Below are positions 44,962 to 56,893 of a DNA stretch of 64,000 nucleotides, in pieces (the first letter of the stretch is position 1; the number at the start of each line of letters is the position of its first letter). The translations under genes and the position numbers were made by a program. Source of the stretch: Terfezia claveryi (taxonomy: Eukaryota; Ascomycota; Pezizomycetes; Pezizales; Pezizaceae); NCBI GenBank assembly GCA_015179025.1, contig WHUX01000087.1:1-64000 (forward strand). The letters run 5' to 3'. The notes below the pieces were generated by a model. That model ran no database searches, was not told the DNA's origin, and saw only the letters and a list, made by a program, of their open reading frames with translations.

Positions 44962-46557
44962 GGTGGGCGGTCGTTAGTGTATTCGAGACGAGATCTATCT
45001 GTTCTAGAGAGTGGAGGAAAGTGGGAAAGGAAATGAAAGACAGTCCGTGTGCTTTTCTTGCTATCTTTTAGAGTGCGTTTGGATAGAAAAGGTTGGGGAT
45101 CAAAGTCGGAGGGGGGGGGGGGTTGTTGCTAGTGGTGAATGTTGTTGGTGGGTGAAGGGGTGCGGTGGGTGAAGGGGTGCGGTACAAAGAGGCTGCGAAC
45201 GTGTTAAGTGCTGACAAGAACCCACAGCCGCTGTACTGACTGGCACTGGGCTGTTCACTTTGAATCTCAACCCCTTCACTTCACTTGAAATTCAAATATA
45301 CGAAAAGAAAAAAAAAAAAAACGTTAATTCTAGGATGAAAAAAAAGTTAATCCTTTATGTTTTCTTTAACTTTTATTCTAGTGGTACATTTGGTCGACGA
45401 TAAAGGCCATTTTTTTTCTGTGCGGGGGGGGGGTGGTGACAACCTATGCCAATACAAAAATCCATCACCGTGAGCCAGCTCGTTTCCGCGGCTCTCACTT
45501 GCCCCTTAACACCTGTCAAAAGCCTTTCGCTCGTTGTTTGAGGCTGTGGAGGGTTAGGACAGCTGCAGCTCCATTGAGATAGGTTCTGGCCGGCTGAACG
45601 ATGCGATAGAGGGTCTTACGGCAGAACATCAACAGATCGACCTATCACTTTGCGCTATATCGCGCTCAAGTGAGATTCATGGCGCCCTCCAATAGCAACG
45701 TCCCCAGAAGCTACAACTCATGCATACTTACGCATGGTCTCGTTTATTTACCCCCTGAACCAAATTCCTCAGATAACCTCTTTCTTATGTTCCTGAAAAC
45801 TTATTCCTCAAGGCTAGGCAATACCTAATGTAGATGTTTGCGTAAGATGTAAAGACAGAGTTTGCGAGTGCGGGGGATAGTGTCTCTATAAGATCTACAC
45901 GTGAGCACCGGGTGCCCCTGTTTCGGGCTGTTCATTGCATAATTCAGGCCGGGTGGCCTCTTCTTGATGGCGGGAACTTCTCTTGTGATATTCCACATAG
46001 ATACTGCTGTAGACCTTACTTCTTCACGTGATACGTACTTCTTCACGTGATACACATGTACAAGTAATGTGCCAAGCCATGGTGATGCGGACATGAAATT
46101 TAAGTAACCACGGTCAGGCTAGTACATATCTCTCCAATCAATTGCATTATTATATCGCTTGTGTCTGTTGTATCCCATAGCTAAGTATGCATCTTGTCCC
46201 CCTGGTAAGTGTTTCTCATCCTCATTGATTCATTAGAGTTTTCGAAATCCTGAGAACCAGAGGTTTCGTAGCTAATTGTCACGGAATTGGTCATATTTAC
46301 TAGTTAAGGGTCCAAAGGTGTTTTGATAAGTTTACTAGGCAACAAGAATCCCTACCTACATGATCCTAACTCTATATACACCTCATCTGAAATCAGCAGA
46401 AACTAAGAGAGATTGTCTGCTTCGAGGGACGCAAGCTCGCGGGCTCTTTATCTCACTCACCGTGCGAACTTTGCAAGCTTGATGCTGCCTGACCCTCGTC
46501 ACAGGACCTAAACTTGGCCACCAAAGACCAACACACGAGAGTGTATATTCGAGTACC
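44962..46557. promoter_or_regulatory. Divergent intergenic region between KAP95 and PAN3
   Basis: 1.6 kb with no gene. G runs at 45107-45122 and 45423-45433. A tandem pair of ACTTCTTCACGTGATAC around 46018-46053 contains two CACGTG E-boxes, and a further ACACGTGAG lies near 45897. These are possible bHLH sites; no function is shown. Confidence 0.5.
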
Positions 46558-49300
46558 ATGATCGAACGCCCCTCGACAGCCTCGACGTTGCGGCCGGGCT
46601 CTGCCAATTCGACTACAGGTCGACCGGCGACGAGTGGTGGTGGTGGTGGTGGTGGAAGTTCAAGCTCCGGAAGAGGAACCCCACCTCCAAATGAAAACAA
46701 GCGAGTCGTCGCAGCGAATTCTTCGCCGCGGCCAAAATTGAAAAGTACTCCCACGGAGGTCCTTCCTCACAATTTCCACTGACTCTTCGTATAGCGGATA
46801 TACAAACAGCATGCCGGAATATTGTCATATATGGCTACTGCCGCTATCAGGATAAAGGTGTTATTCTCCGACGCTCGCGGATACGACTGAATACTGAAGG
46901 GAATTAGGGTGCACATTCAACCATGATACCGACTCGAGGAAACAACAACAGACCACAAGCGCATCAGAGAGGTTTGTTGAGCCGGTGGGTAGCTGCAGGC
47001 GGGGCTAAAAATTCCTTACGTTTAGTCTTAGGCGGAAACTCAATGTTGACTCTCCCACTTTCACACCGGCCTCCACGAAGTCGACCTTAACATCGAAAAC
47101 GGCTGATGCGGCACCGTTCACACCGTCGAAGTCTGCAGGTTGGTCATTTGTATTGTTCGTGGACTAAGGACATGAATGTGCTGACCTTAGGGGCTCTTGT
47201 CACAGCCCAGCTTGACGGGTAGGTTCACTCGCCAAAGTATGCGGAGGAATGGCATTGCTGATTGTGTATGGACCCAGGTTTTTACAAGCAGTAGAGCCAC
47301 AGGCATATCAAGGACTTCAGCAAGGGTTTGAGTCATTAGGCTTAGATTCTGTAGGTTCACTTTATCGAGGACAGTACAGCACTGATACATCTTCACCATT
47401 GAAGGCGACTGGAGCTGCGAATAGTATGTTGGGCTACACAGATTACGGAGCAGTGCAACAAGTTAACCCATATGCGCACAATGGGGGTGATCTATTTTAC
47501 CAGCAGCAAAGTAACTTCTCACAACCGGTAGGGCTTGCTCTTGATGATGCTGTGTTTAGTTTGTCCAACTTCTGACAGGTAACAGTTACAATACCACCTA
47601 TATGCGCCAATGGGGCCCCATAGACAGAACTTTGACCCAAACCAACGGAATATTCACAACCTGTTCATTTCTGACAATCTTCGAGAAGAACTCCAGCGGA
47701 AGAGCGAAGCAAGTCTCCAAACTCTCCAAAGTAGTACTGCCTCTTCATTGTCTCCACTTTCCTTTCTATTTGTTTCTCCGTCTCGAGATGAAAGGAGAAG
47801 ACGTAGTAACAGAAGAGCTAAAAACGTGGCAAATGGTCCTAAAGACGTCGGACTCCCACAAGTCGATGCATATCATTCCCTAGTCCCCTTGGATATGACG
47901 AATCAAAAAAGTACACAGATCTTTGGTTACCCTAGTTGGATTTATAAAGCTTTTTCTAGCGGAGATGGAAAAACGTACGCTTTGAGAAGAGTTGAAGGTG
48001 AGAATAATTCAATCCAGGAAATGATATCATTTAAGGATGGTAATTACTTACATTCTGTTCGGTTTCTCTCCTGGAACAGGGTTTCGTTTAAGAGATCCCA
48101 AAGACATAATGGTGGTACAGAGGTGGAAGAAAGTATCAAATGCAAATATTGTGACACTATATGATGCCTTCACAACAACACGTTTCCAGGACTCATGTCG
48201 GTTCCCACCCGACTCACTATCTCAACACTTCTACTGACGAAAAGACAGCAATCATATTTGTCTATGCATACCACCCATTATCAAAAACATTGGCAGATGA
48301 GCACTTTGGGCCGAATCCGAGGTATTTACCGCCAAGACACCCACAAGGCGGGCCAGCTGTTCCTGAGCCAGTTTTATGGAGCTATATGGTGCAAATTGCC
48401 AATGCATTGAGGACTATACACGGAAGCGGTCTTGCAGCGAGGGTCATTGATGCTTCCAAAATTCTCTTAACAAGCAAAATGAGGTATGACCATTTTAGTA
48501 GTGTTGTAGCTGAAGCTCTCCGCTGATCCTTTAGAATTCGATTGAACTGTTGTGGTATGATGGATGTTATTCATCCAGACGGACAGCGGAATATTCAGGA
48601 TCACCAGCAGGATGATATTGTTCAATTTGGCAGGTTGATCCTATGCATTGCCTGTACCACATTGGCTGCCGCACATAGTCCGCACAAGTCTATGGAATAC
48701 GTCGCGAAGTACTATTCAGCAGATGTGAAAAACGCCATAATGTATCTGATGGGAGTTATTCAGCAACCAAATATACCACCCAAATCCATGGATGAATTCA
48801 TCTCAAAATACGCATTTTCTTACATGGCAAATAACCTAGACAGTGCTTTGCAATACGAAGATACGCTAGAGTCTGAGCTCTGTCGCGAATTAGAGAACGC
48901 TCGCTTGGTAAGGTTGTTGAGCAAGTTTGGCTTCATCAATGAGAGGCCAGAGTTTGACCATGACAGGAATTGGAGTGAAAGTGGGGACCGATATTTTATC
49001 AAGCTGTTTAGGGACTACGTCTTTCATTCGGTGGATGAGCATGGCATGCCAGTCGTGGACATGGCTCACGTACTGTCATGCCTAAATAAGCTCGATTCGG
49101 GAGTAGATGAGAAGATTATGTTGGTGAGCCGAGATGAGCAAAACTGCTTCATTGTTAGTTACAAGGAGGTGAGTTGTTTGGCACGATTGGGCTGTGCGTT
49201 TATCCCACCATTCAGATACACTCGACTAATCTGCCATCAATAGATCAAGAGAGCCATCGACACTGCCTTCATGGACCTGACCAAGACTCAGAGACGATAA
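46558..49300 (+). CDS. pan3: PAN2-PAN3 deadenylation complex subunit PAN3
   Basis: Regulatory subunit that brings the PAN2 nuclease to poly(A) tails through PABP. Model: exons 46558-46744, 46810-46857, 46908-46971, 47032-47138, 47191-47218, 47278-47527, 47586-47997, 48080-48196, 48249-48483, 48535-49168, 49244-49300; all in phase, 712 aa. Residues about 64-84 are the CCCH zinc finger (CRNIVIYGYC, then C and H in GCTFNH). About 103-112 is a PAM2-like motif (LNVDSPTFTP). The pseudokinase domain follows ('KTYALRRVEG', 'KVSNANIVTLYDAF', 'FVYAYHPLSKTL'), then the coiled coil and C-terminal knob (LESELCRELENARLVRLLSKFG, EKIMLVSRDEQNCFIVSY). Exon 5 is only 28 nt. The stretch 47740-47835 (Ser/Arg-rich) lies between conserved blocks in frame and could be a retained 100-nt intron. 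Gly/Ser-rich N-terminus has a GGT run. Confidence 0.93.
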
Positions 49301-50211
49301 TCATCTGAAGTCCTTCACGCTGTCTTCAGATGAGGTGATCCTTTTTTGACGTGTATTCTCCAATGATTAATACCCTGTCAGCATTGCGCCTTTTGTTCAG
49401 ATGGTTTATCGCTTTTCCTTGCAATCCTCATCCTAATCACTAGTTTTTTGCTACTACTTATGCTTAATCTTCTGGTGATTGAGACTTTGACGGTATTGGG
49501 GGCACAGATGACTATGCCTCTGTGTATCCGTATTGTGGTGGTGGTTTGGGAGAGAACATTCTGGCTAGTGAAGTGAACATAATATGGCCGTGACAGGGGG
49601 CTTTTGTTTGCGTTGTTTGAACACCTTTTCCTGTACAGTATTTCTGCGAAGCGTGGATTGTTCAGCGAATTTGGGTTGGTGCAGATAAATGTGCATGTGA
49701 TGTTTTATAGGTAGAGCTAATTAATCTACGGTACATACTTTAGATATGTTCTCTTATTTCTGGTGGTCCCGGTTTTTGGTCAAAGAGGTCCCTCATGGCC
49801 CGAAAGCAAATCCAACTAGTATCCTTGTGTTCTCTCTACATACGAAACTATATTTACCAAGGTTTATATTTATTAGAAAACAAGCAATCCGATGTACAAC
49901 ATGCATGCTACGGAACCTGTACTTTGGGATCCATGGTTACTGTTTCCCAGGTTCGAGAGGCATATCGCGAAGTGATGTCAAGCGTTGCTTGGCTACGTCA
50001 ACGTGACGATATTGGGCAGACTGTAAGTCACATGATATGCACCCCCCCCCCCTTTCCCGATCGACGGTACCAGTTGTGAATATATATCCTGCCCCAATAG
50101 TACGCAGTTCAATTCAGTCTATTAACGGACATAACGTTTGATAATTCCTAACTTCTTTCAGGTGACAATTTCGTGAAAAAGTGAGCCTTTTTTTTTTTGG
50201 TTTATTGTGCA
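49301..50211. other. Intergenic, no convincing gene
   Basis: Overlapping frames at 49746-50079 have no domain. C run at 50043-50051. Contains the 3' UTR of PAN3 and the PSD promoter. Confidence 0.5.
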
Positions 50212-51817
50212 ATGGGGTTGATGAGCTATATACATTCGTGGGTGGACACTCTCCTCACGTGGGGGAAGATTGTGAGTTTTTTTTTTTTTTTTTTTTTTTT
50301 TTGATTTTTCCGTACAGAATCGTACGTTAGTTAGCTAACGAAAAGTCCCCCGTATTATAAAGGTCCAAAATCGGGAAGTTGGATGGCTTACTGTGGACAG
50401 AAAGGTATGTCCGGAATATTACTAACTATACCCACCGCATATATATATCCAACTTCCAACCCTTAGGGACTATATATAACGAATGGGGGAAAAAAAAGAT
50501 ATGTTAAAAAAAAGCCCTTTATTTTGCTAATAGATTGGCTGGGGGGCGTGGGATAGACTGGGAAGTATATGCGTGAGCAACAACCACTATGGAAGAAAAT
50601 CAAGTTGCTATTACTGTTCAACCCTTTGCTGGAATGGAGTATGTACTACCCCCAAAAAATTCTATACAGGTGATAAAGTTTTAACTAATAGTATATAGTC
50701 GATCGGACGAGGTTAATACGCTACTGGTGGCATGAGAAAGCGGAACGTGCTGGTATATTGGCCCAACAATATTTCGGTGAATGGCGATATGCTGAAAAAG
50801 ATTTTTGAAATGGAATAGGGAAATATGAATCTAGCCCAGCATCCAAGAAGCAAATCAAGGCCTTTGTTGACTTCTACGGGATCGATATGAGCCTATTTGA
50901 ACCTTCGGATATCAATGAATACCCGGTTGGTGTTACCCTGAATTCGTGTGTTCGCTGCATTCCGTGATTGACAATTCTTGCCTTACTCTATCAGACCTTC
51001 CAAGAATTTTTTGTCAGAAAGCACAAACCCGGAACCCGGCCAATCGCCGGCCCCGACGATGTACGCTCGATTCCCCCTCCCACCTAGCTACATTAAACTA
51101 ACCCACCCCCACATAGACCATTGCAACCTGCATTGCCGATTCCCGCCTCGTCGTCTACGACTCTCTCCCCCAAGCCCGCTCCATCTGGATCAAAGGCCAT
51201 CACTTCACCCTCGAAAATCTCGTCGGCGCTCAGGAGCCACTCAAAAAATGGGCCGACGCCGCCGTCGCTTCATTCCGTCTCTCCCCACAAGACTACCACC
51301 GGTATCATTCGCCCGTGACTGGGCACGTGAAGTGGTGGAAAAGCATTCATGGGGATTACTACGCTGTGGACCCACTGTGCATTCGGAGTGATATTGATGT
51401 ATTGACTAGTAATGCGAGATCCGTAGTGGCGATTCAGTCGGAGGAGTTTGGGGAGGTACTCTTCGTTGCGATTGGCGCGAAGGAGGTAGGGACGGTGAAG
51501 TATATCCCCCCCACCACCTCACTCACTCATTCACCCCCATTTGTTTTATTCTAACTCATTTCTTTTCCACCCACGGTAGGATCCATGAAAACTTCCAAAA
51601 ACCCGGCGCACATATCAAAAAAGGTGATGAGATCGGCATGTTCGAATTCGGCGGCAGCAGTATCATCGTCGCGTTTGAAAAGAACCGAATTAAGTTTGAC
51701 CATGATTTAGTCTACCACAGCAATCGCTCTGTGGAGGTCAACGTAGAAATGGGGATGACTCTAGGAAAGGCTACAATGCCCGGTGGAAAGAGTGAGCCTG
51801 TGGGACATACCGGTTAG
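50212..51817 (+). pseudogene. Phosphatidylserine decarboxylase-like gene with an in-frame TGA
   Basis: Homologue of the short, soluble-looking fungal PSD family that makes phosphatidylethanolamine from phosphatidylserine with a pyruvoyl group. Exons 50212-50271, 50363-50404, 50557-50638, 50699-50925, 50995-51060, 51117-51499, 51580-51817; all in phase, 366 codons. N-terminus VQNREVGWLTVDRKTGKY fits the family. The core holds CIADSRLVVYDS (Asp), RLSPQDYHRYHSPVTG (His), and FEFGGSSIIVAF, the GGSS form of the self-cleavage site. Exon 4 reads EKDF-stop-NGIGKYESSPASKK: a TGA at 50806-50808 sits inside otherwise normal coding sequence. It may be a nonsense mutation (CGA to TGA would fit C-to-T change) or an error; downstream exons are intact. 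The first intron has a T run of 25. The first exon is the least certain. Confidence 0.8.
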
Positions 51818-52351
51818 TCAAAGCAAGCATTGCAGGATATACCAGAAGCCAAGAGGCTGACGCTGGGATGGCGGCGTGGTGGTAAGGATGTCATTTAAAA
51901 ATTGAAGAAATGGGCTGAGAGATGGAAGAGAAATTGTGATTTGGTAGGTAGCTGGAAAATATGAGGTGTAATGATGAATGTAGTCGTCTGGTTGAAGTCT
52001 TACTAAGTAATAACTTCAGTTTAATAGTTACCCTGTGTGCTAACAATGCCGTTCGTGATTCCCTTCTCAATCTTACCACTACATCCATCAAAGGCTACAG
52101 TGATTCGTAGAATGGAATACGTACTTTATTTCTAGTAAACAGACAGCAAAATTCATTGAAACATAAATTTCATCACCATTGCATACCAAAATCGTGATGT
52201 CTCGTAAATGCTACAAGAAACGCTACTCCTTCATGATGTCATGACCCACTAAATGCCAGCCCTCTAAATCCAGTAGTCTAGCAGCCCAAAAAATTTTCGA
52301 CTCCTGTCGGAAAAGAGAGAGATGCTGGGTAGATAGGGCCAAATCCTTGGA
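51818..52351. other. Convergent intergenic region, no gene seen
   Basis: About 530 bp between the 3' ends of the PSD-like and GNAT genes; AT-rich, no frame of interest. Confidence 0.5.
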
Positions 52352-53292
52352 TTATGCGGGCTTCTTTATTTGGAGTTGTTTCCATAGACCAACCTACATC
52401 ACCCACAAATTAGTATCCAATCTCCAAAATATCTCTCAAGCATTAATTATACTCACATGTATAATCCCCTCCTCATCCCACTCCCCCATTCTCGGATCAT
52501 ACACGAATCCAAATTTCTCCCACATCCCCTTAACCTGTTTCTGCGAATGCACCAACACCTTCCCCTCCCACCCCCTCGTATTCGCAAACATCAGCGCTCC
52601 CAAATCTCCTACCCTTGCTGCATTCGCCGTCACAGAAATATCCCCCTTCACAACTGATGCTTTCCTCATTTGCTCGGTAATCGATACCCCACTCACGCTC
52701 AACCTCTTATTACTCTTGATATCCCCCATGATCTCTTCCGGATGTTCCGCAGCCCAATTGAGCGCCGTCTCCACAAGTAACTTGCCAATCCCCAACCCCC
52801 GAAACGCAGGAATAGTCGCTAGTCGTCCAAGTTTTATGTAATTTCCCTCCTCGTTTGCCCCTGGGGGTGGTGAGTCCGGGTGGTGATGAGGCGTCGGAGT
52901 GACCTGTGTGTGAGGCGCATGTGGTGGTGGGACCAACCTGATTGTCCCCACTGGGATCCTAGTCGTTGATGATCCCCCCCACCAGACCCCGGGTGGTGGT
53001 GGTGATGCTGTCGGTGTGGAGGAGTACATGCTGAGGCTACACTCGCATATACCACCCAGTGGAAGCTCCTATAGTCGTCTTCGTCGAGTTCATTTTCCAA
53101 TGGCACGCCTTGCTCCATGACAAAGACTTCTTCTCGTACGGTCATAGCATCCTGAAAGGCAGGATAGTTTGGGTCACTGGCACTGCGCTGGTTTGGGTCT
53201 GGTTCATTTGAATCGGGCAGCACGCATATGGGCGCTACTCCTGCGGGAATAAACGTGATGAAGGGAGTTGTAAATCCAGAAGTTGAAGGCAT
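52352..53292 (-). CDS. GNAT-family N-acetyltransferase with a frame break in a poly-C run
   Basis: Acetyl-CoA-dependent transferase; substrate unknown. Minus strand from ATG 53292 (MPSTSGFTTPF); last intron 52394-52456; stop at 52352. The first half has MTVREEVFVMEQGVPLENELDEDD and HWVVYASV, the second half PVGTIRLVPPP, YIKLGRLATIPAFRGLGIGKLL (acetyl-CoA loop, R-G-L-G-I-G) and, after a variable part, FVYDPRMGEWDEEGIIHVGLW. These lie in two frames. The change falls near the C7 run at 52974-52980 (poly-G on the coding strand), within a His/Pro/Gly-rich loop, where one base gained or lost would join them. Likely a homopolymer sequencing error or slippage; an intron is not available in that space. 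The gene tail HVGLWKQLQIKKPA is a separate exon. Confidence 0.75.
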
Positions 53293-53900
53293 TGTGGTCA
53301 GTCGCTCGGTGATTGCGCCGTGCTGGCTACAGACAGGGTAGAATGAAGAGGAATTGAGTGTCTGGCGCAACTAATCAAGCCAGGCTTATATCGATATCAA
53401 TAGTGGGGAAGAAAGGTTGGCGATTAGTTGGGGGTATTGTTATTCGCAGCGAGCTAGGGATTAATAGAGCAACCCATATGTAGTGGAAATGCATGCATAC
53501 GCCCCTGTTCAGTGAACTTTATCAGCTAAGTAAGGAATACTAGAACAATAATAGGTCTTATGCTGCAGGCGGTTGCGCTGTCGCCTGGAAGCCCGACGTT
53601 TTTGCCAACATCCATGCGACCATCTGCGACATGACGTTTTGTGCCAACGGGGCGAACCGAGATGGCCGGAAAAAGCAGTGTGAGAGCCGGAGCAAACAAC
53701 GTCAAAAATGCAACAGAAAACCACACAAGGAATGATAGGCAATAACCAACAAGAGAAGCATAAGTCAAATGCCAACAAATACGAAAAGATATAAAAGAAA
53801 ACTGCTCAACCCTTTTCCCCACATCCCCAACCGATGCACAACGCTCAAAGGGATAATTGTCCCGTGACCGCATAGTTCGTCTAGATTCCTCGCCTACAAT
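53293..53900. other. Intergenic, no gene seen
   Basis: About 600 bp between two minus-strand genes. Minus-strand frames at 53509-53873 have hydrophobic stretches but no start, domain or intron structure I can defend. Confidence 0.4.
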
Positions 53901-56120
53901 TCAAATTACCAACAGATCTTCATCTTCGTCCATCAAGCGTAGTGCATTCTTGGGGGGGCTCATGCAAATTAAGTCGTCATCTGCCTCGTTGATGTTGTCT
54001 CGGAGGAACTCATCAATGGATCCCAAAAGATCAGGCTGCGTCTTCTTTAGTTGAGGAGGATACATTGGAAGCTGGCGGCAGACGCGAGTAATACCACACA
54101 AGTCATCGTCATCGTCAGCGAGCGCTACACTACCAGCCCTGCTGCGGCTCGGTTTAGATGTAGGACTTCCAGGTCCGCTGGGGGTGACTGGTGTGTTTGG
54201 AGGTGGGACCTTTCCCTCCCGCTTCATGATTGTGCCTTCGAGACCTATGAGTCGATGGAAATTCTCCCCCGCTTGGGAATTCAAAGTTATTTTCGTGGAA
54301 GGTAACGTTGCCTGCTGGATGCGTAGAGCGTTGCTCGCTACGGTTAGAGGCAGCTGCCTTGCGGTAACGTAAGGTTTGAGGGCAGGAAATTCTACCCTTT
54401 TTTTCGGAGCTGTAGGCGATTTGATAGGAATTCCTAGACTGATAACCGCCTTTACAGTCTCGGGAGATAGAGCTTCCTTCGCTTTGGAGGTTACCTGAAT
54501 GGTACCTCGAGAATCATCTTCCGAGCTGCTGCGGGGTGTGATCGTTTGACTGCTTGGCTGGAATGGTTCCGCTTTTGCATTCAGTTTCTTCGACGGGCCC
54601 AGAGTTGGTTTTACCGTTGGTATATTATCGCTGCACACTTCCGTGAGAATTCCTACTCCATTGAAACTTGCCCTGATCTGGGCCACAGCATCAAAGAAAT
54701 GTCCCAAATCCGCAGACAATTGAGCAATTGTCACGCTGCCCCCAAAGATTGCAGACTTGATGGTTTGCTTCAGTTTTCTAGCCTTAACACTGACCTCCCA
54801 AGTTTCAACCAAGGATTTACTCTCGCAGATTTTGGTAATCGTGACTTTAACATCATCTCTGACAAATGCTGATGAATATTGTACTCTTGCCGATGGATCT
54901 TTCAACTCCTCCTTCGAACTAATAAGTGACTCTACGCCTTCTCGATAGCGGAAGTTATGGCATAGTCTACCACTGTGAAGGAGAAGTACTGAAGGAGTTT
55001 CCTTTTGGTAGATAGTAAATTCGGCATGGCAGTCGAGAACGTTGGACACACTATGGGTTGTTATGAGGCAAGTGCGGACCTCGTTGACTCTCACGTCAAC
55101 CATTTCCAAATGTCCTCTATATCCACCAGCTATACATTTAATTAGATAAGAGATTTAGAGTAAGGAATATCGTAATGGGGTTTCTTACTTGACGCCTCAT
55201 TAGGCTTTGCCACCCACAGGACCTCTTTGGCCCTTCTATCTGAAACTTCTCGATGAGAGATATATATCCTGGTCTTCTGGTCCAAAGACTTCTGATACCC
55301 AAGTAAAGCAAGTGCACTTTCAAGCTTGGCTAGAGTTGACACATCGAAGTTCAGATCGTAATGACAACTAATTTCTTTAGACTCGAGCAGTTGAGTAAGT
55401 TGTCCTGGTGTGAGCTTTGCCTCCGGCAATGTGATATCACTTGTGAAAGGTTTCGAAAATATGGACTTTCCGAGATTGAACTATTATAAGTAAGTTGACT
55501 GTACGTGGAAGGGAAGCGCAAAACTTACGTTCATCTTTAGACTATGATCTTTGCTTAATGCGAGGTAGGAAAACTTCTTCAGCAGTTCCGCAGAGACATG
55601 TTCGATAGTATGAGCCAAACTGCCATCTCCAAGCCCAAAGGATTCATCCACCAGAGAAGGCTGTAAGTTCCAGCTATTCTGGTCTTTTCCTGGTACGAAG
55701 GTCAAGCCATCCGCATACTCTTTCCCAAGTAAGACGAAATTGATCTCGTCGAAAGCACCACGTTCCCTGACCTTCTCCATCTGAATCCTGAATGCTTGGT
55801 TTGCAGCTCTGACACAACTGAGTTCACCACTGATGGCCACAGTGAGGATAGCTGGATTGTAAGACACGAGCGCTTGCGTGATTGATGCAATGCTGTTTCG
55901 ACCCATCAGCAACGGAGCACTGCGTCAAATTAGTCTTTCAGTAGTGTTCTTACTTTTTGAGGCTTATTTCATTGTCACCAATGAGTTTTTGAACCTCCTC
56001 CACTTCCATGCCTTTCAGAAAGATTTCAATAGCGGTATATATAACCGCAACATCTGACTTTTGATCATCCTGTCGAGCAGAACCTGCTTGTGAGGCCACC
56101 GCCTTGTGGTGTAGAACCAT
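53901..56120 (-). CDS. Unrecognised 692-aa protein with acidic C-terminus
   Basis: I do not recognise the family. Minus strand, exons 56120-55954, 55919-55529, 55480-55189 and 55129-53901; introns of 34-59 nt, GT..AG, all in phase. The predicted start MVLHHKAVAS lies in a longer frame that runs upstream to 56279; the shorter start is my choice. Residues 1-190 look mixed alpha/beta (AIEIFLKGMEVEEVQKLI; NPAILTVAISGELSCV). A beta-rich part follows (VDVRVNEVRTCLITTH, CHAEFTIYQKE, VKVTITKICESKSLVETWEV), then a Ser/Thr/Pro-rich linker with TPVTPSGPGSPTSKPSRSR, an acidic run (ADDDDDLCG) and an acidic end (EADDDLICMSP...DEDEDLLVI). It may be a nuclear protein with a short C-terminal peptide-binding motif; this is a guess. 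The first intron is unusually short (34 nt). Confidence 0.6.
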
Positions 56121-56484
56121 AGTGATAATAATAGAATTTCTAGTGTCTAGGAATTCTACGGTGAGTGGGAGCTGGTCTGGCTTTTCCCGAGGTGCTTGAA
56201 TCTGGGGATGAGTAGACCAGACAGGACGTTTGTAACTCAAGTTCAAATAGATGTATGGTTTGTGTACAAATGGGTACAAAGTGCATTAGTCTTGATTTGG
56301 AAGTACACTATACTGGTGGACCAAAACGGGATATACAAACAAGCAGCAGCTGAGGACGACGGAAAATCTGACCGCCTCTATCTAAAACCCAACCAGACTA
56401 TCAAAACCATACTTTTGGGTCACAGCTGTATTTTGGGTAAGTCACCCTTTCGAGATAGGGTGAGGTTAGGGGTTATGATCGTTA

Positions 56485-56675
56485 AAAATCAATATGCTCC
56501 TTTCCCCCCCTTTTTATTTTTCTCTCAGCGAAGCAGCCTCCCCTCTTTACCTCCAACGAAGTAGGTTTTTAACAAAATATATATATATAATTTTTTTTGT
56601 TAGAAAACTACTTATGCTCCTTACCCCCTTTTTTATTTTTCTCTCAGCGAAGCAGCCCTCTTCCCCTCTTTTTAA
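56485..56675. repeat. ~58 bp direct repeat, two copies
   Basis: About 56491-56550 and about 56610-56672 both read ATGCTCCTT..CCCCC, a T-rich run, then ATTTTTCTCTCAGCGAAGCAGCC and CCCTCTTT. They are separated by 60 bp containing AT repeats (TATATATATA, 56577-56590). No coding content. Confidence 0.8.
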
Positions 56676-56893
56676 ACAAATAATTTGACTTGTTAACCCT
56701 TGCATTCATGTACAATTCACTTCGCTGTCAAACATGGGAAGCCTGCAATTGAGTGAAAGCCGGATAACAATCTCAAACCAAACCCAAGGCCTTGTCAAAC
56801 GCTTCATACAAATGAACAAAGTTGACGGTAAGGTATATAACAGAATTTGAAGGCGAATCTACATACTATGAAGACAATTGTAGAGAACAGAAC

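Noticed and set aside
49746..50079. Overlapping + strand frames between PAN3 and the PSD-like gene
   Set aside because: No recognisable domain and no sensible join to the PSD exons.
53509..53873. Minus-strand frames with hydrophobic stretches
   Set aside because: Short, no good start, no family resemblance; treated as intergenic.
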